Positions 43,799 to 52,581 of a stretch of 64,000 nucleotides of DNA are shown here, piece by piece. The stretch spans positions 62,001-126,000 of the forward strand of contig NZ_JASCTH010000008.1 of NCBI RefSeq assembly GCF_030009775.1, written 5' to 3'. This DNA is from Actinoplanes sandaracinus (GTDB lineage Bacteria > Actinomycetota > Actinomycetes > Mycobacteriales > Micromonosporaceae). Numbering within the stretch: the first letter of the stretch is position 1; each line of letters begins with the position of its first letter. A model generated the notes under the pieces. The model ran no database searches, was not told the DNA's origin, and saw only the letters and a program-made list of their open reading frames with translations. The position numbers and the translations under genes are program-made.

Positions 43799-44002
43799 AT
43801 GACCGACGAGAGACTCACCTACGAGCAGGCCCGCACCGAGCTGGCCTCCGTGGTGGAGCGGCTGGAGCAGGGCGGCGGCACCCTGGAGGAGTCATTGGCT
43901 CTGTGGGAGCGCGGCGAGCGACTGGCCGACGTCTGTCGCGGCTGGCTCGACGGCGCCCGCGAGCGCATCGAGGCGGCCCGCGCCGCCCGGGCCGACGAGT
44001 GA
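43799..44002 (+). CDS. xseB: Exodeoxyribonuclease VII small subunit
   Basis: A 67-residue helical-hairpin protein of the XseB family: LTYEQARTELASVVERLEQG, GTLEESLALWERGERLADVC, ending in a charged tail. Several copies bind each XseA. The ATG follows the xseA stop with no gap, giving a two-gene operon. Length is standard. Confidence 0.96.
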   Translation: MTDERLTYEQARTELASVVERLEQGGGTLEESLALWERGERLADVCRGWLDGARERIEAARAARADE

Positions 44003-44004
44003 CC

Positions 44005-44643
44005 TCAGGACAGCGAGGAGGCCAGCTTCTCCAGGTTCGCGGTGTCGTCGTCGTTCCCGATGATCACGATGGTCCGGTTCTGCTCGGTGACGATCAGGGC
44101 CATCTCCCCCGGCCGTCCGGTGTAACGCATCCAGGTCCGCCGGTCGGTGCGGTAAGCGCCGATCCGCTCGCCCTGAGCGCCGACCTCGGCCGGGACCAGC
44201 GTGGTCGCCGTGATGTTGCTCTGGACCATCAGGATCGGCTTCTCCGCCGGATCGACGTAACCGAGCCGCAGCGTCGAGCCGCCCTCCTCGCGGCGGAAAT
44301 GCGCCGATGTGATGTACCAGTCAGTGCTGAGCCCGGCCGCCTGCGCCACCGGGAACACCCGCTCGGCCGCCGACAGCGTCGAGGCCAACGACTCCGCCTT
44401 CACCCTGTGCGGCTTCTCCCCGTCCAGCACCACCTTGTAATAGGTCATCAGCAGGGCGACCGGCACCAGCAGCACCAGCAGCGAGAGGACCATGTCACGC
44501 GGGCGCCGGCCCTCCTTGGCGGCGAGGCGCGGCGAGGTCGCCGCCGCTGCCCTGGCCGGGGACGGGGCTGTCGCGGAGGTCTCGGTGGGCGCGGTTTCGC
44601 CCGGGACCGGGGCGGGAGAAGAGGCTGGTTCCACGAACCCCAT
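44005..44643 (-). CDS. DUF4245 membrane-anchored protein
   Basis: A 212-residue actinobacterial DUF4245 protein: disordered Ala/Pro/Thr-rich N-terminus, basic patch KEGRRPRD, one TM helix ([19 protein letters not shown]), then an extracytoplasmic domain (about 75-212) with [20 protein letters not shown] and [10 protein letters not shown]. Function unknown; commonly found between xseB and glpX in actinobacteria, as here. ATG at 44643 chosen. A GTG 9 bases later with TAACAA upstream is an alternative. Confidence 0.85.
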   Translation of the reverse strand: MGFVEPASSPAPVPGETAPTETSATAPSPARAAAATSPRLAAKEGRRPRDMVLSLLVLLVPVALLMTYYKVVLDGEKPHRVKAESLASTLSAAERVFPVAQAAGLSTDWYITSAHFRREEGGSTLRLGYVDPAEKPILMVQSNITATTLVPAEVGAQGERIGAYRTDRRTWMRYTGRPGEMALIVTEQNRTIVIIGNDDDTANLEKLASSLS

Positions 44644-44735
44644 TGTTAACCACGTCGCTGAAACGGGACTTGGCACGTCCTCAGATGCCAGGATCTGAGG
44701 AATCACCAGCCCCGCAACGTCGCGAGGAGGCCGCC

Positions 44736-45773
44736 GTGCCCGCCCGAGTCCCGCAGGACCTCGACCGCAACATCGCCCTCGACCTCGTCCGCGTCACCGA
44801 AGCCGCCGCCATGGCGGCCGGCCGGTGGGTCGGCCGAGGCGACAAGAACGGCGGTGACGGCGCCGCCGTCGACGCCATGCGCAAACTCATCAACTCGATC
44901 CAGATGCAGGGTGTCGTCGTCATCGGCGAGGGCGAGAAAGACGAAGCGCCGATGCTCTTCAACGGCGAACGGGTCGGCGACGGCACCGGGCCGGAGGTGG
45001 ACGTCGCGGTCGACCCGATCGACGGCACCACCTTGATGAGCAAGGGCATGCCCGGCGCGATCGCGGTCCTCGCGGTCGCCGAGCGCGGCGCCATGTTCGA
45101 CCCGAGCGCCGTCTTCTACATGGACAAGATCGCCGTCGGCCCCGACTGCGCCGACGTCATCGACATCAACGCCGGCGTGAAGGAGAACCTGCGCCGCATC
45201 GCCAAGGCCAAGCGCTCCAGCATCTCCGACGTGACGGTGTGCATTCTGGACCGTCCCCGTCACGCCAAACTGGTCGAGGAGGTCCGCCAGACCGGCGCCA
45301 CCATCAAGTTCATCTCCGACGGTGACATCGCCGGGGCCATCTCCGCGGCCCGCCTGGAGTCCGACGTCGACGTGCTGATGGGCATCGGCGGCACCCCCGA
45401 GGGCATCACCGCCGCGTGCGCCCTCAAGTGCCTCGGCGGCATGATCCAGGCGAAACTGTGGCCCCTCGACGACGCCGAGCGGGAGAAGGCGATCGCCGGC
45501 GGCCACGACCTCGACCGTGTCCTCACCACCGACGATCTGGTCACCGGCGACAACTGCTTCTTCGTCGCCACCGGCGTCACCAGCGGCGACCTACTCAAGG
45601 GCGTCCGCTACCGGGCGGGCGGCGCGCACACCCAGTCGATCGTGATGCGCTCCAAGAGCGGCACCATCCGGGTCATCGACTCCTACCACCGCCTGGAGAA
45701 ACTCGCTCTCTACTCGGCGGTCGACTTCGACGGCCACCTGCCCACGGTGCCGATGGGCGACCAGGTCCTCTGA
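44736..45773 (+). CDS. glpX: Fructose-1,6-bisphosphatase class II
   Basis: A 345-residue Glp[35 protein letters not shown], the metal-binding [20 protein letters not shown] and [19 protein letters not shown] are diagnostic. It performs the key gluconeogenic step fructose-1,6-bisphosphate to fructose-6-phosphate. GTG at 44736 has a strong ribosome site GAGGAGG; the frame is open from 44643 and an ATG at 44685 is less likely. With the PEP carboxykinase at 52582 it supports growth on acids such as those of the 3.6-19 kb island. Confidence 0.95.
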   Translation: MPARVPQDLDRNIALDLVRVTEAAAMAAGRWVGRGDKNGGDGAAVDAMRKLINSIQMQGVVVIGEGEKDEAPMLFNGERVGDGTGPEVDVAVDPIDGTTLMSKGMPGAIAVLAVAERGAMFDPSAVFYMDKIAVGPDCADVIDINAGVKENLRRIAKAKRSSISDVTVCILDRPRHAKLVEEVRQTGATIKFISDGDIAGAISAARLESDVDVLMGIGGTPEGITAACALKCLGGMIQAKLWPLDDAEREKAIAGGHDLDRVLTTDDLVTGDNCFFVATGVTSGDLLKGVRYRAGGAHTQSIVMRSKSGTIRVIDSYHRLEKLALYSAVDFDGHLPTVPMGDQVL

Positions 45774-45779
45774 CGGGAG

Positions 45780-45814
45780 GGGTCCGGGCAGATCTCAAAC
45801 CCGGACCCTTTTCT
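45780..45814 (+). terminator. Rho-independent terminator after glpX
   Basis: GGGTCCGGG (45780-45788) pairs perfectly with CCCGGACCC (45800-45808) around an 11-base loop, followed by TTTTCT. It begins 7 bases after the glpX stop. Confidence 0.9.
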
Positions 45815-46170
45815 CGTACGCGTCACCCCGCACCCGCCGAACACTGATCCTCACCTGGCTACACCGCGAGGTAGGCGGCTGCCCACGGCCCCAGCGCGCC
45901 CACCGGGCTGCTGCCACACCGGCTCAACCCCCCAGGTCGCACCCGCCATACCCCGGCAAGCCGCGTTGCCAGCGCAGACCCTCCCAGCCGTAGCCCGGAC
46001 ACGCCACCCACCGGCCGAGACACGGCTGAGCTACGGCGGGCGGGTGCGGGGTGGGTGGGGTGAGGGACTTGCCCGAAAGGCGCGCTGGGGGTGGAGGGCA
46101 GCGGCGTCGCGCGGTAGGGGCGGGACTCCGCTGGTGCGGTGGGGGGCTGGTGGCCGTACCCGCTGAGGGT
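45815..46170. other. Gene-free low-complexity spacer
   Basis: No supported gene. The first half is C-rich on the plus strand and the second half G-rich. A 7-bp inverted repeat CCGTAGC/GCTACGG lies at 45988-45994 and 46030-46036. GGCGGGCGGGTGCG (46035-46048) and TGCCCGAAAGG (46070-46080) recur in the same order in the gap at 51.4 kb, which suggests a dispersed intergenic element. Confidence 0.5.
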
Positions 46171-46791
46171 TTATCGGCGGCGCCGGAAGAGGACCGCCGC
46201 GACGATCCCGCCGAGCAGGCCCAGCAGGTGTCCCTGCCAGGAGATGCGCTGGTCGGTCGGCAGGACGTTGTAGATCTGGTACCAGTAGAGCAGGCCGATG
46301 AACAGCGCGACCGCGAAGTTCCACCAGCTGCGCTCCACCAGGCCACGGGCGAGCAGCAGGCCGAGGTATCCGAAGATGACGCCGCTGGCGCCGACCACCA
46401 CGGTGCTCGGGCTGCCGATGAACCAGACTCCGACGCCGGCCACCGCCATGATCAGCGCGGTGGACCAGATGAAGCGACGGGCCCCGCCGGCCAGCACGAA
46501 CGTGCCGAGCAGGATGAGCGGCACCGCGTTGCCGTAGAGGTGTTCCCAGCCGTCGTGCAGGAACGGGCTGAACAGGATGCCGTCGATGCCGTCGAGGGAG
46601 TGCGGGATGATGCCGCCGGCCAGGTCGAGAGTGCCGACGCCGAGGCCGACGTCGATCGCCTCGATCAGGAACAGTGCCGGGACGATCGCGCACATCGTCA
46701 CGAACGCTCGCCCCAGCGATGCGTAGAAAGCCTCGGTGCCGAACCGTCCTGCCTCGTTCGCGCGTGCTTCGGCCGCCCACCCGTAACTCAT
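46171..46791 (-). CDS. Rhomboid family intramembrane serine protease
   Basis: A 206-residue membrane protein with six TM helices. Catalytic Ser136 is in GASGVIFG, catalytic His188 in WQGHLLGLLGG, and N88 (HLYGNAVPL) is the oxyanion-hole residue. It cleaves transmembrane proteins within the bilayer; substrate unknown. ATG at 46791; a longer upstream frame overlaps the trypsin-like gene and is a shadow. It lies just downstream of a secreted serine protease gene on the same strand, but the two need not share a function. Confidence 0.93.
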   Translation of the reverse strand: MSYGWAAEARANEAGRFGTEAFYASLGRAFVTMCAIVPALFLIEAIDVGLGVGTLDLAGGIIPHSLDGIDGILFSPFLHDGWEHLYGNAVPLILLGTFVLAGGARRFIWSTALIMAVAGVGVWFIGSPSTVVVGASGVIFGYLGLLLARGLVERSWWNFAVALFIGLLYWYQIYNVLPTDQRISWQGHLLGLLGGIVAAVLFRRRR

Positions 46792-46838
46792 GCCTCGATG
46801 GTCGCAGGAGCGGGCGAGCCCGGCCAGTCGAGCGACGA

Positions 46839-47618
46839 TCAGCTCAGACGGCGAACGGCATCCTGGATGTCGGTACGAAACTTGGATATTTGTGTGTATA
46901 CCCCGAAATAGCCGTCCCGCGCGCAGCCCAGCCCCCAGCTGACGATGCCGACCTGCACCCACCGCCCGGCCCGGTCCCGGCGGACCATCGGGCCGCCGGA
47001 GTCGCCCTGGCAGGTGTCGACGCCGTGGCGGCCCGCGCAGATCGACTCGTCGCGGACCAGTTCCACGCCGGCCGCGCGGTAGGCGGCGGCGCACTCCTCG
47101 TCCGGGATGGTGGGCACGGCCGCGTAGTGCAGGCGGCGCTCCTGTTGCGGCGCGGCCTCCCGGGTCTGGCCCCAGCCCATCACGGTGAACGTGCCCTCGT
47201 CGACGTCGTCAGGAGTCAGCGGCAGGGTGGGCAGCGACAGCTCGCGCTCCAGGCGGACGACGGCCCAGTCGTCGCCTTCGGTCTCGGTCACGAAGTCCGG
47301 GGACCGGTGGACCTCGACCGAGGCGACGGCGATCGCGGTGCGGGAGTCGAGGTCGGGGTCGCCGGCGGTGACGGTGATCCGGTCGTTGGGGCCGGTCGGC
47401 CCGACACAGTGCCCGGCGGTGAGGACCACCCGGGGGGCGACCAGGGTGCCGCCACAGCCCATCGACAGCCGGACCACCCAGGGGAACCGCCCGGAGCCGG
47501 CGATCTTGCCGCCGACCACTTCGAGCGCCGGTGGCCGCCCGGGCTCGGCCCGGGCGGGCAGGTCACCCGCTCCCGCGAGAACGAGAACCGCGAGACCTAA
47601 TGCGACTTTCCGGACCAT
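46839..47618 (-). CDS. Secreted trypsin-like serine protease (S1)
   Basis: A 259-residue protein with a Sec signal peptide (about 1-24, VALGLAVLVLAGAGDLPARA) and a chymotrypsin-fold domain. Catalytic triad H70 (LTAGHC), D117 (DDWAVVRL) and S207 (GDSGGP); D201, six residues before the Ser, predicts trypsin-like Arg/Lys specificity. The mature start appears as VVGGKIAGS, so a short propeptide is probably removed for activation. Extracellular protein degradation. Confidence 0.94.
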   Translation of the reverse strand: MVRKVALGLAVLVLAGAGDLPARAEPGRPPALEVVGGKIAGSGRFPWVVRLSMGCGGTLVAPRVVLTAGHCVGPTGPNDRITVTAGDPDLDSRTAIAVASVEVHRSPDFVTETEGDDWAVVRLERELSLPTLPLTPDDVDEGTFTVMGWGQTREAAPQQERRLHYAAVPTIPDEECAAAYRAAGVELVRDESICAGRHGVDTCQGDSGGPMVRRDRAGRWVQVGIVSWGLGCARDGYFGVYTQISKFRTDIQDAVRRLS

Positions 47619-47637
47619 GTGGACATTTGATCACAGC

Positions 47638-47672
47638 AAAAACGGGGCCGCGCGGATCGCCGCGCAGCCCCG
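47638..47672 (-). terminator. Rho-independent terminator after the lytic transglycosylase gene
   Basis: On the minus strand CGGGGCTGCGCGG and CCGCGCGGCCCCG form a 13-bp stem with one G-T pair and a CGAT loop, followed by TTTTT. It starts 16 bases after the transglycosylase stop codon at 47688. Confidence 0.9.
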
Positions 47673-47687
47673 CTCAGAGGTTTCGGG

Positions 47688-48377
47688 TCAGTACCAGCCG
47701 ACGTTCTGCGAGTGACCCCAGGCGCCACACGGAGTCTTGTAACGGCCCTCGATGTAGCCGAGGCCCCACTTGATCTGGGTGGCCGGGTTGGTCTTCCAGT
47801 CCGAGCCCGCCGACGCCATCTTGCTGCCCGGGAGGGACTGTGGGATCCCGTACGCCCCGGAGCTGCGGTTGGTGGCCTTGTAGTTCCAGCCACTCTCCTT
47901 CTTCCACAGCTTGTCCAGGCACGGGAACTGGTCGAGCTTGAAGCCGGCGTCGAGCATGAGCGCGCACCCGATCTTGCGGCTGCCGTTGTACTCGTTGCAG
48001 GAGGACGGAATGTCGCCGGTGAAGACGACCGGACCGGCGGCTTTCTCGGTCTTCTTGGCCTCTTCGGCCTTCTTCGCCTCGATGACCTTCTTCTCCAGCG
48101 CCCGCGCTTTGGAAGCGGCGACCTGAACCTCGGTCGCGGCCTTGGCGGCGGCGGCCTCCTCGGCGACCACACGGTGCGCCCGCGCGGCGGCGTGGTCGGC
48201 CTGACGGTCCTTCAACAGCTGCATCTCGTCCTGGTTCGCCTGGACGATCATCTGAGCTTGGGCGCCCTGCTGCTGGATGTCCCGGTTCTGCCCGAGGTAA
48301 ACACCGCCGGTCAATCCCGCCACGAGCAGGCCGACCGATGCCGCACGAACTCCGAGCCGGCTCCAGAGCCGCTTCAC
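47688..48377 (-). CDS. Secreted lytic transglycosylase-like cell-wall enzyme
   Basis: A 229-residue protein: N-terminal signal/anchor (LGVRAASVGLLVAGLTGGVYLG), long Ala/Glu/Lys-rich helical stalk (about 35-115), and a C-terminal SLT-like domain. The catalytic Glu is at about 161 in KKESGWNYKA, followed by SSGAYGIPQSLPGSKMASAG, WGLGYI and ending GWGHSQNVGWY-like. It would cleave peptidoglycan glycan strands. GTG at 48377 has AAGGGA upstream, better than the GTG at 48413. A CRP-like palindrome lies 150 bases upstream and a terminator follows. Confidence 0.88.
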   Translation of the reverse strand: MKRLWSRLGVRAASVGLLVAGLTGGVYLGQNRDIQQQGAQAQMIVQANQDEMQLLKDRQADHAAARAHRVVAEEAAAAKAATEVQVAASKARALEKKVIEAKKAEEAKKTEKAAGPVVFTGDIPSSCNEYNGSRKIGCALMLDAGFKLDQFPCLDKLWKKESGWNYKATNRSSGAYGIPQSLPGSKMASAGSDWKTNPATQIKWGLGYIEGRYKTPCGAWGHSQNVGWY

Positions 48378-48525
48378 GAAGAATCCCTTCGTCGGGGGCA
48401 AGAAGCGGCGCACGTGAACGGATCAGGGTGCGCCGCGAGCACTGCGACCCGATGGGGATCGCCGGGGGGTGCCCGCGGAACACCATGGCGCAAGGTGAAG
48501 TGGATGTGAAACGCCAGAGCGGAGT

Positions 48526-48541
48526 TGTGACTTTAGTCACG
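48526..48541. promoter_or_regulatory. CRP-like binding site
   Basis: TGTGA-CTTTAG-TCACG (48526-48541) matches the CRP/Cmr consensus TGTGA-N6-TCACA at 9 of 10 defined positions. It is 150 bases upstream of the transglycosylase GTG and 61 bases from the end of phoH. In Mycobacterium the CRP protein Rv3676 controls the cell-wall enzyme gene rpfA through this type of site, which makes the assignment attractive. Confidence 0.6.
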
Positions 48542-48601
48542 AGACTTTTTGGAGAATTCCGGCACGAATACCCCGCTCCGGCGCTACGCAAAGCGACTAC
48601 C

Positions 48602-50014
48602 TCACAGGGGGATCTCCTCGAGCAGGTCGGTGACCACCTCAGCGATCGGCGACCGCTCGGACCGCGTGAGGGTCACGTGCGCGAAGATCGGGTGACCTTT
48701 CAGCGCCTCGATCACCGCCGTGACCCCGTCGTGCCGGCCGACCCGCAGGTTGTCCCGCTGGGCGACGTCGTGGGTCAGCACCACCCGCGAGTTCTGCCCG
48801 ATCCGAGACAGGACGGTGAGCAGGACGTTGCGTTCCAGCGACTGCGCCTCGTCGACGATCACGAACGCGTCGTGCAGGCTCCGGCCGCGGATGTGGGTCA
48901 GCGGCAGCACCTCCAGCATGCCGCGGGCCATGACCTCATCGACCACGTTGGCGTGCGCCACCGAGCCGAGCGTGTCGAAGACCGCCTGCGCCCAGGGCGA
49001 CATCTTCTCCGACTCGCTGCCGGGCAGATAGCCGAGCTCCTGACCGCCGACCGCGTAGAGCGGGCGGAACACGACCACCTTCTTGTGGCGGTTGCGCTCC
49101 ATGGTCGCCTCCAGGCCCGCGCAGAGCGCCAGCGCCGACTTGCCGGTGCCGGCCCGGCCGCCCAGCGAGACGATGCCGATCTGCTCGTCGAGCAGGATGT
49201 CCAGCGCCACCCGCTGCTCGGCCGACCGGCCCCGCAGCCCGAACGCGTCCCGGTCGCCGCGGACCAGCTTGAGCGTCTTGTCCGGGTTGACCCGGGCCAG
49301 CGCCGACCCACGCGGCGAGTGGATCACCAGACCGGTGTGGCAGGGCAGGTTCTCCGCCTCCTCGACGTCCAGCTCCTCACCGGCGTAGAGCGAGCCCACC
49401 TGCTCCTCGGTCAGCTCCAGGTCGGCCATGCCGGTCCAGGTGGGGTCGCTGGCCTGGCCGTGCCGGTACTCGTCGGCGGTGAGGCCCACCGAGGCGGCCT
49501 TGACCCGCAACGGCATGTCCTTGCTGACCAGAGTGACCTCGCGGCCCTCGGCGGCCAGACCCAGCGCCACCGAGAGGATCCGGGTGTCGTTGGAGTCGTT
49601 CCGGAAACCCTGCGGGAGCACGCTCTGATCGGCGTGGTTCAGCTCCACCCGCAGCGTGCCGCCCTCGTCGTTGCAGAGCACCGGCTGGTCCAGGCGCCCG
49701 AACTTGATCCGCAGCTCGTCGAGCATGCGCAACGACTGCCGCGCGAACCAGCCCAGCTCGGGGTGGTGACGTTTTCCCTCCAGCTCGGAGATGACCACCA
49801 GCGGCACGATCACTTCGTGGTCGGTGAACCGGCGGAACGCCGCCGGGTCGGACAGCAGGACCGAAGTGTCCAGGACGAAGACCCTGCCGGCCGGGGCGGG
49901 TTCCGCGTCGGCGTGCCGGTCACGGGTCTTACGGCGCCCCGTCGTGGCACGGCTGCTGGAGACCTTGTCGGCCGGGTTCTGGTCGACCCCGGCATCGGTA
50001 CGGCGAGATGTCAC
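48602..50014 (-). CDS. PhoH-family ATPase with N-terminal PIN domain
   Basis: A 470-residue PhoH2-type protein: basic disordered N-terminus, PIN RNase domain (about 45-180, starting [13 protein letters not shown] with acidic D at SKDMPLR), and a PhoH P-loop ATPase domain (about 255-470) with [16 protein letters not shown] and [11 protein letters not shown]. Such proteins unwind and cleave RNA. GTG at 50014 follows GGAGCAGG; the frame is open to 50170 but that would add an unsupported 52-residue tail. Standard actinobacterial neighbour of the cell-wall gene. Confidence 0.93.
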   Translation of the reverse strand: MTSRRTDAGVDQNPADKVSSSRATTGRRKTRDRHADAEPAPAGRVFVLDTSVLLSDPAAFRRFTDHEVIVPLVVISELEGKRHHPELGWFARQSLRMLDELRIKFGRLDQPVLCNDEGGTLRVELNHADQSVLPQGFRNDSNDTRILSVALGLAAEGREVTLVSKDMPLRVKAASVGLTADEYRHGQASDPTWTGMADLELTEEQVGSLYAGEELDVEEAENLPCHTGLVIHSPRGSALARVNPDKTLKLVRGDRDAFGLRGRSAEQRVALDILLDEQIGIVSLGGRAGTGKSALALCAGLEATMERNRHKKVVVFRPLYAVGGQELGYLPGSESEKMSPWAQAVFDTLGSVAHANVVDEVMARGMLEVLPLTHIRGRSLHDAFVIVDEAQSLERNVLLTVLSRIGQNSRVVLTHDVAQRDNLRVGRHDGVTAVIEALKGHPIFAHVTLTRSERSPIAEVVTDLLEEIPL

Positions 50015-50289
50015 AGGCCTGCTCCAGCGGGCGTGCAACCCGGTCCGCCCGCGGTCCGCCACCTCCGGTCGCCGGCCCTCTGCACGGAGTCGGATTGCGG
50101 TCCCCGTGGCGCAGTCGTCGCAGGTCCGGGCCGACCGGCTGGCCCAGGATGACCCCGCGCCATGACTCAAACGCTAGCGGTCAACTACGTCCCGCGGTAG
50201 TGCGCAAATTCGGGCACCGGAGGGTGACGCTCGACCCACGCGAAATCGTCACGCTTAAAAGACGACCATCCGCGGGTAGTCTGGCTGGC

Positions 50290-51096
50290 GTGGCAGAGAG
50301 CGAACGTCCGACACACCCGCTGACCACCGACGAGGCGTGGGCGTTCACCGCTTCACGTGCCTCAGCGACCACGTTCTTCTTCGACTTCGACGGTGTCCTG
50401 TCGCCCGTCACCGACGACCCGGACGCCTCCCAGCCGGTGCCTTCCGTCCTGGGCGTGCTGGCCCGTCTGGCCGAGTCGGTCGCCCGTGTGGCGATCGTCT
50501 CAGCCCGTCCGGTCAGCTTCCTGCGGTCCCGCTTCGAGACGCTCGACAACGTCGATCTGTTCGGCCTCTACGGCCTCGAGGTCTGGCACGACGGCCAGGT
50601 CGTCACCGAGCCCGCCGCCCTCGACTTCGTGCCCGCCATGGCCGACCTCGCCGAGCGGGCCCGCACCGAGCTGCCCGCCGAGATCCTGGTGGAATACAAG
50701 CGGCTCTCCGTCGCCCTGCACTACCGCACCGCTCCCGAGCACGTCCGCGCCGTCGAGCGGTGGGCGCACGAGCAGGCCGAGCGCCTGGGCCTGCGCATCC
50801 AGAACGGCCGCATGGTCGTCGAACTCAAACCCCCTGTCGACCAGGACAAGGGCATGGTCATCACCGAGGGCGTCCGCAACGCCGGCTGCGCCTGGTACTT
50901 CGGCGACGACATGTCCGACATCAAGGCCTTCGACGCGCTGCGCGCCCGCGAGGCCGTCGACCCCCGCTTCTTCGGCATGGCGGTCGCGGTCGCCAACCCC
51001 GAGACGGGCGCCGAGGTGTCCAGCGCCGCCGACCTCACCCTCGAGTCGCCGGACGCGGTCGCCGCCTTCCTCACCGAGGGCCTGCGGCGCTTCTGA
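50290..51096 (+). CDS. otsB: Trehalose-6-phosphate phosphatase
   Basis: A 268-residue HAD-superfamily phosphatase. DFDGVLSPV (32-40) holds the nucleophile and acid/base Asp; AIVSARP, GLYGLEVW and YFGDDMSDIKAF are typical of OtsB. It removes phosphate from trehalose-6-phosphate. No otsA is in the window. GTG at 50290; TAGTCT lies 7 bases before it (50277-50282), leaderless type. Confidence 0.93.
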   Translation: MAESERPTHPLTTDEAWAFTASRASATTFFFDFDGVLSPVTDDPDASQPVPSVLGVLARLAESVARVAIVSARPVSFLRSRFETLDNVDLFGLYGLEVWHDGQVVTEPAALDFVPAMADLAERARTELPAEILVEYKRLSVALHYRTAPEHVRAVERWAHEQAERLGLRIQNGRMVVELKPPVDQDKGMVITEGVRNAGCAWYFGDDMSDIKAFDALRAREAVDPRFFGMAVAVANPETGAEVSSAADLTLESPDAVAAFLTEGLRRF

Positions 51097-51622
51097 CCCC
51101 TTTGTTGTACGGGGTGGGCACAGTCTCGTGACTGCCCCGTGACGTCCCTGCCGGTCCGGGCCACAGCGCGTCTCTCGCGCAAGTCCGCTGGTCACCGGCG
51201 GGTCGTCACGCTCTCCCGGGCCGCCGACGGTGAAACGCCTCCCAGTCGCAGCCGCCCGGGCCAACGCCCATCCCGGGCCAACGCCCACCCCGGGCCAACG
51301 CCCACCCCGGGCCAACGCCCACCCCGGGCCAACGTCCGCGCCCGGCCAACGCCCGCCCCCGGCCAACGTCCGCGCCCCGACGAACGTCGGCGGGTGCGGG
51401 GGCAGCGGGTATGGGCGGCGGGCGGGTGCGTGGGCGGCAGGCCGCGAGCGGTGGATGGTGTGAGGTCTTGGAAGGCGCTGCCCGAAAGGGGCGCCGGGGC
51501 CCCGGCCCGCGCGGACGTCGCGAGGGAGCCACGGGAGTCCGACTGGCCGTACCGGAAAGGGGTTGGAGAGGCCGCAGCGGACCGTGACGGAGGCTGGGTC
51601 TGGCTGCTCGGGGCCGGGTGGG
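51097..51622. other. Gene-free spacer containing a 17-bp tandem array
   Basis: No supported gene in 526 bases between otsB and uppS; long open frames on both strands are composed of repeat-derived Arg/Gly/Ala/Pro sequence. It holds the 17-bp array at 51258-51379 and, further right, GGCGGGCGGGTGCG (51417-51430) and TGCCCGAAAGG (51479-51489), both shared with the gap at 46.0 kb. Confidence 0.55.
51258..51379. repeat. 17-bp tandem repeat, seven copies
   Basis: CCAACG recurs at 51261, 51278, 51295, 51312, 51329, 51346 and 51363, an exact 17-base period. The unit is GGGCCAACGCCCACCCC, with the last copies changed to GTCCGCGCC. A degenerate eighth copy follows near 51380. Because 17 is not a multiple of 3, no frame gives a short peptide repeat, which argues against coding. 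Confidence 0.9.
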
Positions 51623-52393
51623 TCAGGCGCCGTAACGGCGCTGGCGGTTCGCGTAGGAGCGCAGGGCTCGCAGGAAGTCGATGCGGCGGAAGTCGGGCCA
51701 GTTCGCGTCGTGGAAGTAGAACTCCGAATGCGCCGACTGCCACAGCAGGAAACCGGACAGGCGCTGCTCGCCGCTGGTGCGGATGACCAGGTCGGGGTCG
51801 GGCTGGCCACGGGTGTAGAGGTGCTCGGCGATGTGCTCGACGTCGAGGATCTCGGCCAGTTCCTCGATCGTGCCGCCGGTGGCCGCGTGCTCGTAGAGCA
51901 GTGAACGGACCGCGTCGGTGATCTCACGGCGGCCGCCGTAGCCGACGGCCATGTTGACCTCGACGCCCTCACCGCGGTCGCGGGTCTTCTCCTGGGCGGC
52001 TTTGAGGGTGGCCGCGGTGGCCGCGGGCAGGATGTCCAGGGCGCCGACCATGCGCAGACGCCAGGGGTTGCCCTCTTCGGCCAGCTCGGTGGCCAGATCC
52101 TCGATGATCTTCACCAGCGGGTCCAGCTCGGCGGCCGGGCGGCGCAGGTTGTCGGTGGCCAGCAGGTAGAGCGTCACATGCTCGATGCCGGCGTTGTCAC
52201 ACCAGGTCAGCAGGTCCTTGACGCGGGTGGCGCCGACACGGTGGCCGTCGTTGGGGTCGACGAACCCCATCTCGCGGGCCCACCGCCGGTTGCCGTCACA
52301 CATCACCCCGATGTGTTTGGGCACGGGTTTGCCGGCCAGCTTCCCCGCCAGCCGCCGCTCATAAAAGGTGTAGACCAGAGAACGCACGCTCAT
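51623..52393 (-). CDS. uppS: Isoprenyl (polyprenyl) diphosphate synthase, cis type
   Basis: A 256-residue cis-prenyltransferase. MCDGNRRWA (31-39) has the catalytic Asp33; RTSGEQRLSGFLLWQSAHSE is the conserved IPP-binding region. It elongates a prenyl diphosphate with IPP to make the lipid carrier for cell-wall synthesis; actinobacteria have two such enzymes and the product length cannot be told here. ATG at 52393; TACGCT lies 8 bases before it. Upstream open frame to 52489 is a shadow. Confidence 0.95.
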   Translation of the reverse strand: MSVRSLVYTFYERRLAGKLAGKPVPKHIGVMCDGNRRWAREMGFVDPNDGHRVGATRVKDLLTWCDNAGIEHVTLYLLATDNLRRPAAELDPLVKIIEDLATELAEEGNPWRLRMVGALDILPAATAATLKAAQEKTRDRGEGVEVNMAVGYGGRREITDAVRSLLYEHAATGGTIEELAEILDVEHIAEHLYTRGQPDPDLVIRTSGEQRLSGFLLWQSAHSEFYFHDANWPDFRRIDFLRALRSYANRQRRYGA

Positions 52394-52545
52394 CACCCCA
52401 AAGCGTAGCCACCCCCGCCGCAGGCTCAAGCCGGGGCGGCCCGCCGTGGAACTATCCGCGTCACGATGCGCCCGATCGTGCGAGCGCACACCTCGGCCGA
52501 CCAGCCGGTTCGCACCGGAAGTACCGCCGGCGACCGCCGACCGGC

Positions 52546-52575
52546 CGGTCCCCGCCGGAAGCGACGGGGACCGGG
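52546..52575 (-). terminator. Hairpin after pckG, likely terminator
   Basis: CCGGTCCCCG (52546-52555) and CGGGGACCGG (52566-52575) form a perfect 10-bp stem with a 10-base loop. It begins 6 bases after the pckG stop on the minus strand. No T-run follows, as is usual for many actinobacterial terminators. Confidence 0.7.
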
Positions 52576-52581
52576 CCGGGA

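Noticed and set aside
48378..48600. c-di-AMP (ydaO-type) riboswitch before the lytic transglycosylase gene
   Set aside because: Such riboswitches precede related genes in actinobacteria, but the conserved core motifs were not found in this leader.
51192..51743. Long frames on both strands across the 17-bp repeat array
   Set aside because: Their residues derive from the repeat and from low-complexity GC sequence; the period is not a multiple of three.
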